The translations under genes and the position numbers were made by a program. 39,570 nucleotides of DNA from Acidobacteriota bacterium (GTDB lineage Bacteria; Acidobacteriota; Terriglobia; Terriglobales; Acidobacteriaceae). Below the pieces are notes generated by a model, which made no database searches, was not told where the DNA came from, and was given only the letters and a program-made list of their open reading frames with translations. Where the stretch lies: positions 1 through 39,570 of the forward strand of contig QIAR01000077.1 in assembly GCA_003225595.1 (NCBI GenBank), in the 5' to 3' direction. This document shows, piece by piece, positions 35,811 through 39,570 of this stretch; the first letter of the stretch is position 1; every line of letters begins with the position of its first letter.

Positions 35811-37073
35811 ATGTTAGCGACCAAACCTGAAGCTGCCACCACCTTTCCGATCAGCTGGGTGCGCGAACAATTTCCGGCTTTGCACGGTGAGCCTCGAACC
35901 GTGTTCTTCGACAATGGCGCGGGCTCTCAGGTCCCGCAGTGGGTGCTGGATGCTGTCCATGATCATTTGCTCCGTCGAAATGCCCAGCGCGGAGGCCGAT
36001 ACCGTCAATCCAGGGAAGTTGATACGGTCCTCAGCAAGGCGCGTGAGAGCGTGGCCACCTTCCTGAATGCGAGAGAACCGGAAGAGATAGCTTTTGGCAT
36101 GAATGCTACCTCTTTCATGCGTCTCATAAGCCTGGCGATCGGATACGCACTTGGGCAGCGGCGCGAGATTGTCATTACAGACTTGGATCACGAGGCGAAC
36201 ATTGCCACCTGGCTGGCCCTCGAGCACGCGGGAGCATCCATCCGCTGGTGGAAAGTTCGCCGGGATGGTGCCCTCTACGTCGAGGATCTTGAACAGATAC
36301 TCACGCCGAATACTCGGCTCGTGGCTTGCACCATGGCTTCGAACGCGATTGGTTCCGTGCTAGGCATCCGCGCGATTGCGGAGCGAACACACTCCGTTGG
36401 AGCCGAACTTTTTGTTGATGCAGTTCATTTTGGCCCCCACGGACTAATTGATGTGCAGGAACTAGAGTGCGATTATCTGGTCTGCTCCGGCTACAAGATT
36501 TTTGGCCCTCACATGGGCTTCCTGTGGGGAAGGCGGGCGGCGCTGGATGCGTTACCTACATTCCGTGAGGATTTCATTCCCGACACGGCGCCGGCAAAAT
36601 ATGAGATTGGTACCTATGTCTATGAGAATGTTGCCGGCATGCAGGCAGCGATTTCCTACCTTGGGGAACTGGGCAAGCGTGTAAAAAATGGCACCGGCAG
36701 TGCCGGCGGAAGATCCGCGTTTACTGCGGCCATGCATGCCATTCGTGAATACGAAATCCGGCTTTCGAGCGCGTTGCTCGCGGGGATGGCGAAAATCGCC
36801 AACATTACCGTGTACGGGCGCAACAAGCCGTCGGACGCAGATTCGCGAGTTCCCACGGTGTGCTTCAACGTTGGCAACGTCCGTCCCCAAGCTGTTACCG
36901 AAAGACTGGCAGCGCGTGGCATAGCAGTGAGAGATGGCCATATGTATTCCCCTCGTCTGATGCGTCGCTTGGGACTTTCAGATACGTCGGGGGCCGTACG
37001 GGCATCGTTGGTGCACTACAACACGATCGAAGAAATCGACTCGCTGCTCCACGAATTGCAAAAATATCGTTAG
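35811..37073 (+). CDS. Class-V aminotransferase-fold PLP enzyme 4 (cysteine desulfurase-like)
   Basis: FFDNGAGSQVPQWVLDAV, DLDHEANIATWLALEHAG, LVCSGYKIFGPHMGFLWGRR (PLP Lys), HYNTIEEIDSLLHEL. Confidence 0.9.
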   Translation: MLATKPEAATTFPISWVREQFPALHGEPRTVFFDNGAGSQVPQWVLDAVHDHLLRRNAQRGGRYRQSREVDTVLSKARESVATFLNAREPEEIAFGMNATSFMRLISLAIGYALGQRREIVITDLDHEANIATWLALEHAGASIRWWKVRRDGALYVEDLEQILTPNTRLVACTMASNAIGSVLGIRAIAERTHSVGAELFVDAVHFGPHGLIDVQELECDYLVCSGYKIFGPHMGFLWGRRAALDALPTFREDFIPDTAPAKYEIGTYVYENVAGMQAAISYLGELGKRVKNGTGSAGGRSAFTAAMHAIREYEIRLSSALLAGMAKIANITVYGRNKPSDADSRVPTVCFNVGNVRPQAVTERLAARGIAVRDGHMYSPRLMRRLGLSDTSGAVRASLVHYNTIEEIDSLLHELQKYR

Positions 37074-37108
37074 TGCCAGATAGCCTGCCGGCAAAGAGAC
37101 TTCCGAAG

Positions 37109-38533
37109 ATGGCTGACAGCAAAGGCATTGCCGCGTTCGCCAAGAGTGTGGAATCGGATTATTCGCCGGAGGCGGGGCTTCACCGTCGGCTGACCGAACG
37201 GCAACTTTCCATGATCGCCATCGGCGGCGCCATTGGAGTGGGCTTGTTCTTAGGCACCAGCATCAGCATCAGCCTTGCGGGTCCCGGTCTTATCGTTACC
37301 TATTTGTTAGGAGCAGTGATCGCGGTGGTGGTGGCTTACGTGATTGCCGAGATGGCCGTGGTCCATCCTGCGGCGGGTTCATTCGGTGTCTATGCGGAAA
37401 AGTACCTGCACCCTTGGGCAGGCTTTGCGGTGCGCGCCACTTATGGCATCGTGCAAGTTATTGCCATCGGCGCGGAGGTTACGGCTGTAGCCATTTATTT
37501 TGCATTTTGGTTTCCCGCGGTCCCTCAGTGGATATGGGTCGGTATCGCTTCGGTCTTCCTGGTGACGCTGAACGCACTGCAAGTCAACCGCTTTGGAGAG
37601 TTTGAGTACTGGTTCGCGCTGATCAAGTTCGTGGCCATCGTATGTTTCATTGGAGTCGGCGCCGCGCTGATTGTTGGCCTAGGTCACCGGCCAGCTTTGG
37701 GAGTGGTAAATTTCACGCGTTATGGCGGTTTCTTACCTTTTGGCTGGCGAGGGGTATGGCTCGCGCTGCCACTTGTCATCACGAGCTATATGGGGATCGA
37801 AGTCATCGCGGTCACCTCCGGCGAGGCGGAGAATCCGGAAAAGTCGATTCCACGCGCCATGCGTAATATCGTGTACCGATTAATCATCTTCTATGTACTC
37901 GCCGTGACGGTCATGCTGGCGCTGGTTCCATGGAATCACATGGGAACCGGCGGATTGAACGGAAGCCCGTTCGTGCGCGCCTTCGCCATGGTTGGAGTCC
38001 CCTATGCCGCCGGCATCATGAACTTTGTTGTAATCTCAGCTGCACTGTCGAGCGCGAACACAAACTTGTATCTGTCGACGCGAATGTTGTTTTCACTCTC
38101 TCGAGGAGAGTACGCACCGGCTTGGATCGGCGGTCTGACTTCAGGAGGCGTGCCGCTGCGAGCGTTGGCAATCTCGACCGGGGGGATGATCGCTGCCATC
38201 ATTCTGGCCTTCTACAACCCAAAAGGTGCATTCCTCTTGCTCTACGGCACCGCCGTCGCGGGTATGTTTTTCGTCTGGCTAGTCATCCTCGCCAGCCATC
38301 TGCAGTTTCGGAAAGCGCTCGGAGCCAGGGTGAGAGAACTGCCGTTACGAGTGCCGTGGCACCCTTACCCGACGCTCTTTGCGATGTTCCTCATAGTGGC
38401 GATCGCTATCAGTACAGTCTGGGTACATGGGCTGACATATACGGTTCCGACTTATGCGGTGCTGCTGGTAGTTGTGACCGGCGTCTATATGCTTTTCGTC
38501 GCCCGCCGTAGTCGATCTATTTCTTCGAGCTGA
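37109..38533 (+). CDS. APC-family amino acid permease B
   Basis: LHRRLTERQLSMIAIGGAIGVGLFLGTSISISLAGPGLIVTYLLGAVIAVVVAYVIAEMAVVHPAAGSFGVYAEKYL, EAENPEKSIPRAMRNIVYRLIIFY. ATG at 37109; the track start 36860 overlaps the PLP gene. Confidence 0.92.
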   Translation: MADSKGIAAFAKSVESDYSPEAGLHRRLTERQLSMIAIGGAIGVGLFLGTSISISLAGPGLIVTYLLGAVIAVVVAYVIAEMAVVHPAAGSFGVYAEKYLHPWAGFAVRATYGIVQVIAIGAEVTAVAIYFAFWFPAVPQWIWVGIASVFLVTLNALQVNRFGEFEYWFALIKFVAIVCFIGVGAALIVGLGHRPALGVVNFTRYGGFLPFGWRGVWLALPLVITSYMGIEVIAVTSGEAENPEKSIPRAMRNIVYRLIIFYVLAVTVMLALVPWNHMGTGGLNGSPFVRAFAMVGVPYAAGIMNFVVISAALSSANTNLYLSTRMLFSLSRGEYAPAWIGGLTSGGVPLRALAISTGGMIAAIILAFYNPKGAFLLLYGTAVAGMFFVWLVILASHLQFRKALGARVRELPLRVPWHPYPTLFAMFLIVAIAISTVWVHGLTYTVPTYAVLLVVVTGVYMLFVARRSRSISSS

Positions 38534-38814
38534 ACAGGGAGGACATTGCCAAAGGACAGCCAGCGTTGGGCAATTTTTGCTACCGCGGTAATCAGCACCA
38601 GCATCGGTATGATGATCTGGGCTGCGGTCTTTCCATTGCGCCATGTGGAGAGGTTGTTGGCGATATCTGTGGCGATCCGCCGAAACTGAAGGAACAGGCA
38701 GATGATCCTCCTCACGCGGTTTTTCGTCCTTGATCTCGTCCGTGGTCCGCTGAGACAGGCTTTGAGTGTTGCGCTTGATGGCAGAAAAAACAGGGCAGGC
38801 AGTAGACGTGACAT
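38485..38814 (-). CDS. Small hypothetical membrane protein
   Basis: 109 aa with hydrophobic segment AAQIIIPMLVLITAVAKIA; 3' end overlaps permease B tail. Start uncertain. Confidence 0.4.
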   Translation of the reverse strand: MSRLLPALFFLPSSATLKACLSGPRTRSRTKNRVRRIICLFLQFRRIATDIANNLSTWRNGKTAAQIIIPMLVLITAVAKIAQRWLSFGNVLPVQLEEIDRLRRATKSI

Positions 38815-38951
38815 ACACTAGAGGTTTCTGCGTGTGGTTCGCATATTTCGATGCCGCAGTCAGAACATTGCGTGCTGGCCGTTCTTGAACAGGAATAGCC
38901 GACCGCATCTGCCAAATTTCTTACTTCCACGACTTCGCAGCGTTCTGGCAT
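38712..38951 (-). CDS. Small Cys/His-rich putative zinc-binding protein
   Basis: 79 aa, CSDCGIEICEPHAETSSVCHVYCLPCFFCHQAQH pattern. Confidence 0.55.
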   Translation of the reverse strand: MPERCEVVEVRNLADAVGYSCSRTASTQCSDCGIEICEPHAETSSVCHVYCLPCFFCHQAQHSKPVSADHGRDQGRKTA

Positions 38952-38987
38952 AGAGGCTAAAACCCCCTTTTCTCGGCAGCGTTCCGA

Positions 38988-39542
38988 TCAGATACGCCCG
39001 GATAGCGTACCGAACATCAGGTATGCGTATGGAGGCCACGGCCCAACAGGACCATGACCCAATGCAAATTGCAACAAAAGGTCAGGAACATCTGTCAATC
39101 CAGAAAACGGCAACATGAGATTAATCTGTTGGTTCGCTGACGGGATCCGCACGAGTTTTGCATTATTTGATGGTGCGACGAAGAGAATGCCTTGAAGCGG
39201 CTGTGTCTCATCAAAAGGATAGTTTAAACAAATGTCCTGATGTTCAAATTTTGAGATAGCAGCATAGTGGCTCGGATGCTGAAACAAGGCACGACACAGC
39301 TCTTGCTGTTCAACAATCGTTCGCAGAGAGTCACGCAGCAAGCGCTCACCTGCAACATTTATGCGACCTGAAGCGTGAAATGAGACCTTTGGGTTTTTGC
39401 GAAGTTCGGGATCACTGACATCTTGTCCTTCTTCGTATCGGACCGAAAGGCTGGAGCCGCTTACGTCCTTCGTTCCTTTGCGTAGGACTGAAACGTCTGT
39501 GTAGCGCGGGCCAAGGTAGATGCTCCCATCTTTTTTCACCAT
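38988..39542 (-). CDS. Hypothetical protein
   Basis: 184 aa ORF with coherent composition (MVKKDGSIYLGPRYTDVSVLRKGTKDVSGSSLSVRYEEGQDVSDPELRKNPKVSFHASGRINV...); no family recognised. Confidence 0.55.
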   Translation of the reverse strand: MVKKDGSIYLGPRYTDVSVLRKGTKDVSGSSLSVRYEEGQDVSDPELRKNPKVSFHASGRINVAGERLLRDSLRTIVEQQELCRALFQHPSHYAAISKFEHQDICLNYPFDETQPLQGILFVAPSNNAKLVRIPSANQQINLMLPFSGLTDVPDLLLQFALGHGPVGPWPPYAYLMFGTLSGRI

Positions 39543-39570
39543 CAGCCAGAAGATTGGCCGCCAAGCGTTT

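Noticed and set aside
29670-37073. Kynurenine/tryptophan degradation pathway (formamidase-like cyclase plus kynureninase-like PLP enzymes)
   Set aside because: No tryptophan dioxygenase or 3-hydroxyanthranilate genes; family-level resemblance alone is not specific.
33566-38533. RiPP biosynthetic cluster based on the PqqD-like tail
   Set aside because: No radical SAM, cyclodehydratase, lanthipeptide synthetase or precursor peptide seen; the rest of the locus looks catabolic.
1-39570. CRISPR arrays, IS elements, rRNA or tRNA genes
   Set aside because: No repeat-spacer pattern, transposase ORF, terminal inverted repeats or tRNA/rRNA-like sequence noticed on reading; no dedicated scan could be run.

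Overview
The GC-rich, Acidobacteria-like 39.6 kb window (taxonomy inferred from gene style only) is dominated by one large accessory catabolic and transport region built from two related modules. Module A (about 2.2-20.4 kb) has an FCD-type GntR regulator, an APC permease, an FAD oxidoreductase, a class-V PLP enzyme, an Oar-like TonB receptor, and a tightly overlapping run HyuB-HyuA-HyuB-small Cys4 protein-HyuA-class-V PLP enzyme-RidA. Module B (about 20.4-38.5 kb) has an S9 peptidase, an M28-like peptidase, a class-V PLP enzyme and GntR on the minus strand. On the plus strand it has a TonB receptor, cyclase, amidohydrolase, small secreted protein, acetamidase/formamidase, second M28-like peptidase, fourth class-V PLP enzyme and APC permease. 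Main observations: (1) both GntR genes share an identical 15-bp element followed by GTATAC-type repeats; in front of the first gene there are three GGTATACT direct repeats at about 10-11 bp spacing. (2) The Hyu run resembles acetone/acetophenone-carboxylase gene sets and includes a small Zn-finger-like ORF. (3) The two M28-like proteins carry a C-terminal PqqD-like winged-helix-like segment and atypical metal-ligand motifs. (4) The minus-strand block of module B looks damaged: one M28 copy has a 1-nt frameshift and no clean stop, and the adjacent PLP gene has an in-frame TAG plus a frameshifting deletion of about 80 nt. The substrate of the system is not determinable from sequence alone. All family assignments are by eye, without database searches.
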